Part shown: in pieces, positions 8,318-16,908 of the stretch | Numbering within the stretch: position 1 is the stretch's first letter | Layout: the number at the start of each line of letters is the position of its first letter | Assembly (NCBI GenBank): GCA_958295825.1 | Contig: OY282375.1 | Location: 3,023,489 to 3,087,488 of the forward strand | Direction of reading: 5' to 3' | DNA: 64,000 nt | Source of the DNA: an uncultured Candidatus Entotheonella sp. | Lineage (GTDB): Bacteria > Tectomicrobia > Entotheonellia > Entotheonellales > Entotheonellaceae | Translations under genes and position numbers: made by a program | The notes under the pieces: model-generated | Database searches by the model: none | Told to the model about the DNA's origin: nothing | What the model saw: the letters and a program-made list of their open reading frames with translations, nothing else

Positions 8318-9573
8318 ACAACGCCTGCGTTGTGCCCAATCGCCAAGGTGTTGGCCAGGTAAGCCTCCATGATCCGGGTGGGGTCCTGCATCAGCTTCTG
8401 CTTCCACTCGCGCAGCCGCACCCGCGTTTGAATAAGTCCTCGGATCACGCCGACGTGCTCGGTAAGGCCCAGACTGCTGGCGCCCACCAGACGGTCGTCC
8501 TCAAACTGCAAGTTCAGGTAGCGAAAGCGCGCGGCGTCCAGGAGTTCCGCCGAGTCCCCGCCTTCAACTCCCATCCAAGCGCCGAAGGAGCTGGAAACCA
8601 GCCCCAGGGTGTCCAGCACGTTCATGTTCAGGTTACCGCGATGCGTCTGCGTGCGTCCAGCCATGTTGCTGGCGACGATGCGCCCGTGGTCCGCGGCGGT
8701 CGGCTGAATGGCCTGCACCGTGTACTGCCCGGTTGAGAAATCCAGCCCCTGCGCCACGTCCCCGGCGGCGTACACGTCGGTGGCGCTGGTCGCCAGCTGC
8801 GTGTCCACCAGCACGCCGTAATCGGTGCGGATGCCGGAGCCTTCCAGGAAGTCGACGTTGGGCTGCACGCCCGTTGCCGCGATGACCAGATCGGCGGCCA
8901 GCGCGTTGCCATTGTTGAGCCTGACCGTCAGCGGCTGGCCGGCGTCGATGACCTCGACCTGCGTGGAGGTGAGCACCTTCACGCCCTTGTTCTCGCACCA
9001 TGCCTTGATGAGGCCGCCGGCCACGGCGTTCATCATGCGCGGCACCATGCGGTCTTCCATTTCAACCACCGTCAGGTCCGTTCCCCGCGTCGCCAGCGCC
9101 TCCAGGATGATGCTGCCGATGAACCCGGCGCCCATGAGCACCACCCTGGCGCCCGCCTGGGCGCGCTGCATGATGTCGCGGGCGTCCTGTAACGTCCAGC
9201 AGGCGTGCACACCGGGGCTGTCAATGCCGGGCACCGGTGGCGACACCGAGCGCGAGCCGGTGGCGATCAGCAGCTTGTCGTAAGACACATCGGCGCCGCT
9301 CTGCAGGGAGACGCTCTTGCGCTCCGACTGCACCCGTGTCACGCGGTCCTGCCGCACCTCGATGTTGTGGTTGGCGTAGTGCCCGTCACCCTTGCGCAAA
9401 TGGGTTCCCGAGGCGTCGATCTGATCAATCAGGAGATAGGGGATGGCCATGCGCGAGTAGGGCGCCTCGGGCTCATCCCCGATGATGGTGATCCGGGAGC
9501 CGGCGTCCAGCTTGCGCAGCGTTTCGGCGGCCACGACTCCGGTTGGTCCGGCGCCGATGATGATGTGATGCAT
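8314..9573 (-). CDS. FAD-dependent NAD(P) oxidoreductase, AOR electron-transfer subunit
   Basis: A 419-residue pyridine nucleotide-disulfide oxidoreductase. It has the FAD Rossmann motif IIIGAGPTGVVAAETL at the N-terminus, a second NAD motif VVLMGAGFIGSIILEAL near residue 150, and the second FAD contact DVYAAGDVAQG. No CxxxxC redox pair is present, as in NADH oxidase/ferredoxin reductase types. In NAD-reducing bacterial AORs the FAD subunit passes electrons from the Fe-S subunit to NAD+. Gene order Fe-S, AOR, FAD here matches that three-subunit layout. The 90-bp gap to the AOR gene is the largest within the operon. Confidence 0.85.
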   Translation of the reverse strand: MHHIIIGAGPTGVVAAETLRKLDAGSRITIIGDEPEAPYSRMAIPYLLIDQIDASGTHLRKGDGHYANHNIEVRQDRVTRVQSERKSVSLQSGADVSYDKLLIATGSRSVSPPVPGIDSPGVHACWTLQDARDIMQRAQAGARVVLMGAGFIGSIILEALATRGTDLTVVEMEDRMVPRMMNAVAGGLIKAWCENKGVKVLTSTQVEVIDAGQPLTVRLNNGNALAADLVIAATGVQPNVDFLEGSGIRTDYGVLVDTQLATSATDVYAAGDVAQGLDFSTGQYTVQAIQPTAADHGRIVASNMAGRTQTHRGNLNMNVLDTLGLVSSSFGAWMGVEGGDSAELLDAARFRYLNLQFEDDRLVGASSLGLTEHVGVIRGLIQTRVRLREWKQKLMQDPTRIMEAYLANTLAIGHNAGVV

Positions 9574-9663
9574 GTGACATTCCTCCCAACCCGGCCCGGC
9601 AGACCTGCCGACCGCATCAGCGATGCGCCACCCCGCTACGGTGCGCGGGGCGGCAAACCGCCA

Positions 9664-11511
9664 TCAGACCCGCAAGCGGCGGCGGGTCTCGTCGCTCAGT
9701 TCGCCGTTCTCTGTCCAGCCGCGAATTTCGTAGTAGCGTGGCAGCATCTGCTGGAGATCGTTCACCTTGCCCTCTGCCGGACCGGTATTGGCGCCCTCCT
9801 CCAGCAGGCGATGCGGCAAGGTGTCGTCGGCGCGGGTGAGGCCGGCCCTGAGGTTGAAGTCGCGCTCCAGATTCCAGACGCGCTCGCCAACCTCCAGCAT
9901 CTTCTCCGCCGACCAGTCGCCCTCGCAGGCAGCGTCGACCTGCGGCGCGATGTCTTCCATGCCCCAGGCGAAGGTGGTGAAGACGCACAGGCCGGAGGAA
10001 TCCACCGCCGCGGTGGCATCCTGGAATGCCTTGACGAGCTCGGCCTTGCCTTCCGTGACCAGCGGGTCGGTCTTTTCGGGAATGCCCAGGATTTCCGACG
10101 CCACGGTGTAGCCTCGCAGGTGGCAGGCGCCGCGGTTGGCGGTGGCGTAGGCCAAGCCCATGCCCTGAATGCCGCGCGGGTCGTAGGCCGGGAATTCCTG
10201 GCCCTTGACCGTCATCGACAATTCCGGGTGGCCGTACTTCTCGCACAGGCGCAGCGAGCCGAGTCCGAGAATTTTCCCGAAGCCTTCGCCGCGAGCGGTC
10301 AACTCGGTCGCCCTGGCGAGCGCCTCGGCGGAGCCGAAGCGCAGGTCGATGCCGCCGGTCTCTGCCTGAGAAATAACGCCGCGCTCGTACAGCTCCATGG
10401 CGGCCGCCACGGTGGCTCCGAAGGAGATGGGATCAATGCCGTCTTCATTGCAGAGGAAATTCACGTAGGTGAGGGTTTCGAGGTCGTCCACCCCGGTGTC
10501 GCTGCCCAGGGCCCAGGCCGCCTCGTACTCCAGGCCGCCGGAGGCGCCCCAGTATTTGGGCTTGTTCTCGATCGTGAAGTGGCCCTTCTCAATCGTCGAG
10601 ATGCGCCCGCAGGCAATGGTGCAGGCGAAGCAGGCGGCGTTGGTATGCAGGTTCGGGGTGCCGTCGCTGCGCGGCTCGTGCATGGCCTCGGCGGAAATCT
10701 TGTGGGCGCCCTCGAACTGCACTTCGCGCATATTGCGGGTGGGCATGGCGCCGACTTCGTTGATGACGTTCATCAGCACCTGGGTGCCGAACTTCGGCAG
10801 GCCCTGGCCGGTGACGGCGTTTTCCGCCAATACCTTCTTGCCCTGCTCGGTGGCCTGGAAGAAGCGCATGGGATCCTTGAGGTTGCCGACGCCCTTGGTG
10901 CCGCGGCAAACGAGCGCCTTGAGGTTCTTGGACGCCATGACCGTGCCGACCCCGGAGCGCCCGGCGGCGCGGTGCAGGTCGTTCACCACGGAGGCGTACA
11001 GGCAGCCCTCTTCAGCGGCACGCCCGACGCAGGCGATGCGGATGAGCGGGTCCTGGTGCTTGGCGTGCAGGCGTTCGTCCGTCTCCCACACCGAGGTGCC
11101 CCACAGGTCGTCCGCCGGCATCAACTCGGCGTTCTCGTTCTCCACGTAGAGATATACCGGCTGCGGGGATTTGCCCTCGAAGATGATCATGTCCCAACCG
11201 GCCATTTTCATCTCGGCACCGATGAAGCCGCCGGAATTGGAGCACGCCACGGCGCCCGTCAGCGGGCTCTTGGTGACGACGGAATAGCGCCCGCCGGTGG
11301 CGGCCATGGTGCCCGTCAGCGGTCCGGTGGTCATGATCAGCTTGTTGGCGGGGGAAAGTGCGTCAATGGTGGGATCGATTTCTTCGTAGAGGTACTTGGT
11401 GGCAAGCCCGCGCTGGCCGAGGTAATCGCGCGCCCATTCCATGTTGAGCGGCTCGGCGGCGATCTTGCCGGAGGTGAGGTCGACTCGCAATACGTTTCCT
11501 GTCCAGGCCAT
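9664..11511 (-). CDS. Tungsten-dependent aldehyde:ferredoxin oxidoreductase
   Basis: A 615-residue AOR catalytic subunit oxidising aldehydes to carboxylic acids. The N-terminal domain starts MAWTGNVLRVDLTSGKI and carries the pterin-binding GPLTGT and TGGRYSV segments. The [4Fe-4S] ligands are Cys294, Cys297 and Cys301 (ACFACTIAC) with the fourth, Cys509, in DSSGLCVF, matching the spacing in the archaeal enzyme. A DPRGIQGMGLAYATANRG stretch is the cofactor phosphate region. A strong GAGAGGAGG ribosome site precedes ATG 11511. Physiological aldehyde unknown; bacterial homologues detoxify or assimilate aromatic and aliphatic aldehydes. A large plus-strand ORF across 9205-12048 is only its GC-rich shadow. 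Confidence 0.93.
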   Translation of the reverse strand: MAWTGNVLRVDLTSGKIAAEPLNMEWARDYLGQRGLATKYLYEEIDPTIDALSPANKLIMTTGPLTGTMAATGGRYSVVTKSPLTGAVACSNSGGFIGAEMKMAGWDMIIFEGKSPQPVYLYVENENAELMPADDLWGTSVWETDERLHAKHQDPLIRIACVGRAAEEGCLYASVVNDLHRAAGRSGVGTVMASKNLKALVCRGTKGVGNLKDPMRFFQATEQGKKVLAENAVTGQGLPKFGTQVLMNVINEVGAMPTRNMREVQFEGAHKISAEAMHEPRSDGTPNLHTNAACFACTIACGRISTIEKGHFTIENKPKYWGASGGLEYEAAWALGSDTGVDDLETLTYVNFLCNEDGIDPISFGATVAAAMELYERGVISQAETGGIDLRFGSAEALARATELTARGEGFGKILGLGSLRLCEKYGHPELSMTVKGQEFPAYDPRGIQGMGLAYATANRGACHLRGYTVASEILGIPEKTDPLVTEGKAELVKAFQDATAAVDSSGLCVFTTFAWGMEDIAPQVDAACEGDWSAEKMLEVGERVWNLERDFNLRAGLTRADDTLPHRLLEEGANTGPAEGKVNDLQQMLPRYYEIRGWTENGELSDETRRRLRV

Positions 11512-11529
11512 GGGGGCCTCCTCTCGTGG

Positions 11530-12051
11530 CTACTGCGCGCGGCTGTAGGTGGCGATTTCCTTGGGACGCGGCTCGACGTGGCTGGCCGGTCGCGCCGGGC
11601 TCTGTTGCGCCCAGGCGCGCATGCGGTCCAGACCGGTGTTGTCGACATCGACGTAGGTGATAGCGCCGGTGGGGCACGCCTTGGCGCACCACGGGTCGCC
11701 GCCGCACAGATCGCACTTCATCACCTTACCGGAATCCTGGTTGTAATTCACGGTGCCGAACGGGCAGGCAATGGTGCACACCTTGCAGCCGACGCAGACG
11801 TTGTCCAGCACTTCCTTGGCGCCCGTGTCGGCGTTGATGACGATGGCCTCGACGGGGCAAGAGTGAAGGCACCAAGCTTCCTCGCACTGCGTGCAGGTGT
11901 AGGGGGCAAAGCGCCCTTCTTGATGGAAGGTGAAGACCTTGATGCGGGATTTGGCCGGGTTGAAAACCCCTTCATTCTCATACGAACAGGCCATCTCGCA
12001 CTGCAGGCAGCCCGTGCATTTTTCCGGTTCAAGCTTGAGCGCCCTTAGCAT
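11530..12051 (-). CDS. Four-cluster ferredoxin-like subunit of the AOR complex
   Basis: A 173-residue polyferredoxin, first gene of the AOR operon. It has the DMSO-reductase HycB/DmsB-type arrangement: CTGCLQCEMAC, then CTQCEEAWCLHSCP, then CVGCKVCTIACP, then CDLCGGDPWCAKACP, giving ligands for four [4Fe-4S] clusters. It has no signal peptide, so it acts in the cytoplasm. It would carry electrons from the tungsten subunit to the FAD subunit. The tail after residue 145 is cysteine-free and probably flexible. It lies 18 nt upstream of the AOR gene. Confidence 0.9.
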   Translation of the reverse strand: MLRALKLEPEKCTGCLQCEMACSYENEGVFNPAKSRIKVFTFHQEGRFAPYTCTQCEEAWCLHSCPVEAIVINADTGAKEVLDNVCVGCKVCTIACPFGTVNYNQDSGKVMKCDLCGGDPWCAKACPTGAITYVDVDNTGLDRMRAWAQQSPARPASHVEPRPKEIATYSRAQ

Positions 12052-12415
12052 GCGGACTCTCCTTCGTGTGTGTTGCTGCGATAAGGCATTTGACAGCGGC
12101 AGGTTAAGTGAGCCTGCAAGCCGGTGTCAATGGGAAATTGCTACCTGAAGGTGGGTACGCGGCGGATGGTTAAACGGTGGTTATGTGGCCCCTGAGCACC
12201 GCCATGGATCGTTGCACGCTTTCCTGCGTATGCGCGACGTCAATCGGCAGGCAGATAAGGGTTACGTCGCCGAGGAGGCGGTACTGAAGTTCGGCAATCT
12301 GGTTGATCTTCAGACAAATAAGGCCAAAGCAAGACTCCTGGGTTACCCCACAGCGAGACTTGCAAATATCTCGTCCCTCCTCTGGGTAATAGCATCTTTG
12401 GCTACTTCGTAGTTC
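12052..12415. other. Intergenic region with no supported gene
   Basis: About 360 bp lie between the start of the AOR operon and the 3' end of a minus-strand gene. The AOR operon promoter should be within roughly 12052-12170. I see no convincing ORF, terminator or repeat in the remainder. Confidence 0.5.
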
Positions 12416-12790
12416 TTATGGCGCGAGGGCTTTCGGAGGGACGTGGGCTAGGGAGTCGTCTATGGCCTGGAGGACAGCGTCTGAGACTTCAAGAATTAAG
12501 TCTACGGACTGGGCTTTCATCGCCTTAACATCGACTTCGATCCCGTAGAGTCGACCGCTGTGCCGTCCTACCCGCAGGGTAATGTGCTTTCCTTTCTGTT
12601 TCCGTCTAAAAGGTTCCTCACCTATATACCGAAACTCAATGACGAAACGTTCTTGATCCTCGTCATAATAGCCACGAACGGCCTCAGGCACATCGTATGG
12701 AGACATGCGCACGGTGATGTTTACACCACGAATGGCCTCCTGTTGTGGCGTGTTCAACTTCTCTGAATCGAGCCTGACCCATTCACTCAT
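12416..12790 (-). CDS. Hypothetical protein, 124 aa
   Basis: A soluble 124-residue protein starting MSEWVRLDSE. It has a beta-rich core (DVPEAVRGYYDEDQERFVIEFRYIG, then KHITLRVGRHSGRLYGIEVDV) and a C-terminal helix LILEVSDAVLQAIDDSL. I do not recognise the family. Its ATG overlaps the stop of a truncated upstream gene by 8 nt (12783-12790), so it was the second gene of a coupled pair, probably a two-gene regulatory or stress unit. The first gene is now destroyed by IS insertion, so expression may have lost its promoter. Base composition is slightly more AT-rich than the operons on either side. Confidence 0.65.
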   Translation of the reverse strand: MSEWVRLDSEKLNTPQQEAIRGVNITVRMSPYDVPEAVRGYYDEDQERFVIEFRYIGEEPFRRKQKGKHITLRVGRHSGRLYGIEVDVKAMKAQSVDLILEVSDAVLQAIDDSLAHVPPKALAP

Positions 12791-12930
12791 TGTTGGCCCT
12801 TTCTAGCAGCTTGCCAAGGTAGCGACCTATCAAGCTGTATAACCGGGTGGCATTCTCATTAATCACTTTAGGACTACGACTGTCCAGAACGATCACTCCC
12901 CTGACCTCCACTGGGATGCCGCAGAAAGGG
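12783..12930 (-). pseudogene. C-terminal fragment of a GAF-domain-like gene cut by an IS element
   Basis: An open minus-strand frame ends at TGA 12783-12785 and reads back through GIPVEVRGVIVLDSRSP and a helix RLYSLIGRYLGKLLE. A VPxxVxGVxVLDS strand followed by a long helix is how GAF domains end. The frame runs into the IS5-family transposase remnant at about 12930 and has no start codon. The missing N-terminal part was not found on the far side of the remnant. Confidence 0.55.
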
Positions 12931-13705
12931 CGATCACGTCCGAGCACCTCTTCTGGCTGGCCGACGACCCGTTTAACCGCCTCAAACCCCTGTCACCCAA
13001 CAAGGGGCGCGGCGTCCCGCGCGCCGATGACCGAAAGGTCATCAGCGGCATCATCCACGTCATCCGCTATGGGCTGAGGTGGCGCGACGCGCCCGCCTGT
13101 TACGAACCCCACAAGACACTCTACAACCGCTTCGTGCGCTGGAGCAGGGCCGCGGTCTTCGACCGAATCTTGCAAGCCTTGGCCGCCGAAAGCACCGCCA
13201 CCGGGACGGTCATGATCGACAGCACCCACCTCAAAGCGCATCGTACCGCAGCCAGCTTGCTGAAAAAGGGGGGCTTTCGCGCTGCATCGGACGCACCCGG
13301 GGCGGGCTCAACTCCAAGCTCCACGCCGTCTGCGACGGCGATGGCAAGCCCGTCGTGCTGCGGTTGACGGCGGGTCAAGTCAGCGACTACCGGGGGGCTG
13401 ACACGGTGTTGCCGGTTCTAGGAGACCTTTGTCCCGATTGCCGACAGGGGCTATGACAGCGACAGGTTGCGCAAGGCCCTTGCCGAACGTGGCATCAAGT
13501 CCTGCATTCCGGGCCGCGCCAACCGTAAAGAGCCCATCATCTACGACACCGAGTTGTACAAGAGCCGTAACCTCATCGAGCGCTTGTTCGGCAGACTCAA
13601 GGATTGGCGGCCGCATCGCCACTCGGTACGACCGCTGTGCGCATACGTTCTTCAGTGCCATCTGCATAGCCGCCACGGTTATCTTCTTGTTATGAGTCCT
13701 GAGCC
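12930..13705 (+). pseudogene. IS5-family (IS427-like) transposase, frameshifted remnant
   Basis: The protein can be followed through three frames. The first, from 12936, reads EHLFWLADDPFNRLKP to MIDSTHLKAHRTAASLLKKGG, and the next reads IGRTRGGLNSKLHAVCDG. IADRGYDSDRLRKALAE and ERLFGRLKDW follow, ending in ATVIFLL. D, D and E of the DDE triad are recognisable. The A5G6 run at about 13263-13273 could be the natural orfA/orfB frameshift site of this group, but further frame breaks near 13430 and 13610 are not. The expected ATG (compare 23290) is ACG here. The right terminal repeat GTCCTGAGCC lies at 13696-13705; the left end is gone. Confidence 0.8.
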
Positions 13706-13781
13706 TAGTCAAAGATGACAGCATTGGCAGGCATATCGGCGAGAAAATAAACTCGGCTGTCCAGGGGGATGCGCCTTCGGC

Positions 13782-13846
13782 CTTGTTGGTAAACGTGTCT
13801 CTGTGATTCTAGACCAAGTGGGAGATGAGTATTATTAGAGATGCCC
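13782..13846. repeat. Left-end remnant of the IS5-type element seen at 53 kb
   Basis: Sixty-five bases closely match 53300-53364, with the last 32 bases identical (13815-13846 against 53333-53364). At 53 kb this is the outer end of an internally deleted IS5-group element, so here only its tip survives. The rest of the gap 13706-14126 shows nothing I can support; short ORFs in it lack ribosome sites. Confidence 0.65.
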
Positions 13847-14126
13847 TTTTGTCGTGTACAGTGGTGACGGATGTGTATCAATACGTCATCGGGGAAAACG
13901 TCTTGACGCTGCTGTTGGCCCTCTGTTACGGTGCATCTTTGCTATTCGCTTCGGACAGTGGATTGATTTGCGGCATATTGCAACCACTCTAAAAAGTGCT
14001 AAAAAGCTTGGGTTCTCCTGGACGACTTTCACCCTCCCATCTTGATGGCACTCTGAACCACCTCGCATATCACCTCCGCAAGTCCGGCTTGAACGATAAC
14101 GCCGCTAGAGTTTTGGAGGGCTTGCC

Positions 14127-15317
14127 ATGGCGCGCGAGCGAACGCCACAAGGGGTCGGCAGTCGTGCGGTTCACGGCGGCGAACGGCAGCAGCGCACGTC
14201 TGACGCACTGACGGTGCCGATTTACCAAACCTCGACGTACGTGTTCCGGGATACCCAGGAGTTGATCGACTTCAAAGAAGGCCGTCTCGACAAGGGCGAG
14301 TACGGGCGCTACGGCAATCCCACCATCCAGGCTGCGGAGCGCAAGATCGCTGCCCTCGAGCACGCCGACGACGCCCTGCTATGGGCCTCCGGCATGTGCG
14401 CTATCACGTCCACCCTCCTGACCATGTTGCGTCCCGGGCAGCACATGGTCATGACCGCCGATTGCTACCGCCGCACGCGGCAGTTCTGCGACAGCATGCT
14501 GCAGCGGCTGGGTATCGACGTGTCGGTGGTGCCGGCGGCGCAGCCACAAGCCATCGAGGCAGCAATACAACCCACGACGCGCTTGGTTCTTTCCGAGGCG
14601 CCGACCAATCCCTACCTCTACGTGCTCGACCTGGAGGAACTGGCGGCCATTGCGCAGCGGCACCGGCTGCGCACCTTGGTCGACAGCACCTTTGCCACGC
14701 CGTTCAACCAGAATCCCCTGGACTTCGGCATCGACTTGGTCATGCACAGCGCCACCAAATACCTCGGTGGCCACAATGATCTGCTGGCCGGCGTCATTGT
14801 CGGCAAGGCGCCGATCATCGCCGCGCTGCGAGAGGCGCAGGGCGTCCTGGGCGGCATCACCGATCCGAACGCCGCCTACCTGCTGATACGCGGCCTCAAA
14901 ACCTTCGCCCTGCGCATGCAGCAGCACAACGCCAACGGCATGGCTCTGGCCACCTTTCTGGAGCGGCACCCGCGCGTGCGGCGGGTGTACTACCCTGGTC
15001 TTCCAAGTCACCCCTGCCACGCTGTCGCCATGCGCCAGATGCGCGGTTTCGGCGGCGCCGTCAGCTTCGAGATCGACGGCAGCCGCGAACAGACCAGCGC
15101 TTTCATCGACGCCCTGCGCCTGCCATATATCGCGCCGAGCCTCGGCGGCGTCGAGAGCCTGGTCGAACAGCCCGCGCTGATGTCGTACTACGAACTGGCG
15201 CCCGACGAGCGCCGGAAGCTGGGCATCGCCGACAGCTTGGTGCGGTACGCCGCCGGCATCGAGGACACCGACGATTTGATTGCCGACGCCGACCAAGCCT
15301 TGGCAACGTGCCGCTGA
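14127..15317 (+). CDS. Cystathionine gamma-synthase, plant-type, PLP-dependent
   Basis: A 396-residue Cys/Met-metabolism PLP enzyme. The N-terminal region, VHGGERQQRTSDALTVPIYQ then YEYGRYGNPT-like GEYGRYGNPTIQ, contributes phosphate contacts. ASGMCAITSTLL follows, and the PLP lysine is K211 in HSATKYLGGHNDLLAG. The C-terminal GGVESLVEQPALMSYYEL completes the fold. The MCAxTxxLL, DCYRRTRxF and GGHNDxLAG stretches resemble plant/cyanobacterial cystathionine gamma-synthase more than E. coli MetB or MetC. That would mean condensing an activated homoserine ester with cysteine. Substrate preference (O-phospho versus O-acyl homoserine) cannot be read. GGAGG lies 7 nt before ATG 14127. Monocistronic by spacing. 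Confidence 0.85.
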   Translation: MARERTPQGVGSRAVHGGERQQRTSDALTVPIYQTSTYVFRDTQELIDFKEGRLDKGEYGRYGNPTIQAAERKIAALEHADDALLWASGMCAITSTLLTMLRPGQHMVMTADCYRRTRQFCDSMLQRLGIDVSVVPAAQPQAIEAAIQPTTRLVLSEAPTNPYLYVLDLEELAAIAQRHRLRTLVDSTFATPFNQNPLDFGIDLVMHSATKYLGGHNDLLAGVIVGKAPIIAALREAQGVLGGITDPNAAYLLIRGLKTFALRMQQHNANGMALATFLERHPRVRRVYYPGLPSHPCHAVAMRQMRGFGGAVSFEIDGSREQTSAFIDALRLPYIAPSLGGVESLVEQPALMSYYELAPDERRKLGIADSLVRYAAGIEDTDDLIADADQALATCR

Positions 15318-15409
15318 GTTGACGGGTGCGACGGCAGCGCCCTAGAATACCCGGCAATCGTAAAATTGCGTTGCAGCTGGTAAGAGAGCACACAAAGGGG
15401 GGACACGGA

Positions 15410-15682
15410 ATGGACGAATTGATCGCCCAATTTGAAAAGAACGCCACCGAGGTCGTGCGCGTATCCTTAACCGAGTTTCGTGGTCGCCAGCTCATCGACG
15501 TGCGCGTCTACTACACGGACGACGAGGGCGAACATCGTCCCACCCGCAAAGGCATCTCGCTGGCCGTCGATGGCTACCTGGACTTCCGCAACGCCGTCGC
15601 CCGCCTGGATAAATTGCTGCTCGACCGCAAACTGATCACCGCCGATGATATCGAGGACGCCTTGGTCCTTGAAGGCGAGTAG
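15410..15682 (+). CDS. PC4/p15-type transcriptional coactivator-like DNA-binding protein
   Basis: A 90-residue protein whose core (VVRVSLTEFRGRQLIDVRVYY, then the RKGISLAVDGYLDFRNAVARLDKLL segment) is the PC4 fold: four antiparallel strands and one helix that bind single-stranded DNA as a dimer. ATG 15410 is chosen over an upstream in-frame start because GGGGGGA precedes it by about 6 nt. The acidic C-terminal tail ends ALVLEGE. Bacterial PC4 proteins are abundant nucleoid or repair-associated proteins of uncertain function. It lies 53 bp before the epoxide hydrolase gene. Confidence 0.8.
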   Translation: MDELIAQFEKNATEVVRVSLTEFRGRQLIDVRVYYTDDEGEHRPTRKGISLAVDGYLDFRNAVARLDKLLLDRKLITADDIEDALVLEGE

Positions 15683-15735
15683 CAGCCCCGATGTTCTCCG
15701 CCGTCCCACCTGTTTCCGCCGCATGAGGAGAGATC

Positions 15736-16902
15736 ATGGCGCCGCACGCCACCCCCGAGCTGTTCCGCATTGATATTGCCGATTCCGTCCTCGACGACCT
15801 GCAGCAGCGCCTTGCTCTGACCCGTTGGCCCGACGACGTACCCGGCAGCGAGTGGCAATACGGCACCAGCCTCGCTTACGCCAAGGAACTCGTTACCTAC
15901 TGGCAGAGCGACTACGACTGGCGCGTCCAGGAACGGCTGCTGAACAGTTTCCCGCAGTACCGGGTGGGACTGGATGACGTGGTCTTGCATTACATCCATC
16001 AGCCGGGAGTGGGGCCGAACCCGATGCCCTTGCTCGTCAGCCACGGCTGGCCCGGCTCGATATACGAATTCGTCAACATTATCGGCCCCCTCACCGACCC
16101 GGAACGCTACGGCGGCGACCCGCAGGACGCCTTCACCGTGGTGGCGCCGTCGCTGCCGGGGTATGGCTTTTCGCACGTCCCGCACCAGCGTCGATTGAAC
16201 GTGCAGGAGACCGCCGACCTGTTCGCCCGCCTGATGACGGAGGTACTTGACTTCCCGCATTTCGGCGCCCAAGGGGGCGACTGGGGCTCCTTCATTACGG
16301 CGCGCCTCGGCTTTGCATACGCGCAGCATCTTGCCGGGATACACGTCAACATGGTGCCGGTGGCGCCGCATCCTAGCGAGCGCGCCGATCTGTCGGCTGC
16401 GGAGAAGGAATTCCTCAAGGCGTCCGATGCCTGGCGGGCAGAGGAGACCGGCTACCAGTGGATTCAGGGCACGCGGCCGCAAACGCTGGCGTATGCCCTG
16501 AACGATTCGCCCGCCGGCCTGGCCGCCTGGATCACCGAGAAGTTCTATGCCTGGACCGATTGCCACGGCGACATCGAAAGCCGCGTCAGCAAGGACGCCC
16601 TGCTCACCAACATCATGATTTACTGGGTGACGCAGACGATCAACAGTTCGTTCTGGCTGTATTACCAGATGCGCCACGACCCGTGGCGTCTCGGCCGCGG
16701 CGAGCGCATCGAGGTGCCCACCGCGGTGGCTTCCTTTCCGCGCGAGATCATGCGACCGCCGGAGGAATGGGTGAAGCGCGTGTGCAACGTGCAGCGCTGG
16801 ACGTCGATGCCGGCGGGTGGCCACTTTGCTGCGCTGGAGGAGCCGCAGGCGCTGGTCGAAGATATCCGCGCGTTTTACCGGCCCTTGCGGGTGGGGGGGT
16901 AA
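15736..16902 (+). CDS. Epoxide hydrolase, alpha/beta-hydrolase with EHN domain
   Basis: A 388-residue enzyme of the microsomal/juvenile-hormone epoxide hydrolase type. The N-terminal EHN domain carries FRIDIADSVLDDLQQRLALTRWPD, the oxyanion loop is HGWPGS at 103-108, and the nucleophile is Asp182 in GGDWGS. A cap region includes YYQMRHD, and the catalytic His is expected in MPAGGHFAALEEP near the C-terminus. It converts epoxides to vicinal diols. GAGGAGA precedes ATG 15736. It is followed after 6 bp by the ATP-grasp gene, so the two are probably co-transcribed, though a functional link is not evident. Confidence 0.88.
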   Translation: MAPHATPELFRIDIADSVLDDLQQRLALTRWPDDVPGSEWQYGTSLAYAKELVTYWQSDYDWRVQERLLNSFPQYRVGLDDVVLHYIHQPGVGPNPMPLLVSHGWPGSIYEFVNIIGPLTDPERYGGDPQDAFTVVAPSLPGYGFSHVPHQRRLNVQETADLFARLMTEVLDFPHFGAQGGDWGSFITARLGFAYAQHLAGIHVNMVPVAPHPSERADLSAAEKEFLKASDAWRAEETGYQWIQGTRPQTLAYALNDSPAGLAAWITEKFYAWTDCHGDIESRVSKDALLTNIMIYWVTQTINSSFWLYYQMRHDPWRLGRGERIEVPTAVASFPREIMRPPEEWVKRVCNVQRWTSMPAGGHFAALEEPQALVEDIRAFYRPLRVGG

Positions 16903-16908
16903 AGACTC

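Noticed and set aside
9205-12048. A 947-codon plus-strand open frame across the AOR operon
   Set aside because: It is antisense to three well-supported minus-strand genes, is rich in Gly/Arg/Ala/His as GC-rich shadows are, and has no domain.
13079-13456. Independent genes in the three frames of the 13-kb transposase
   Set aside because: They join into one known transposase sequence, so they are pieces of a single pseudogene.
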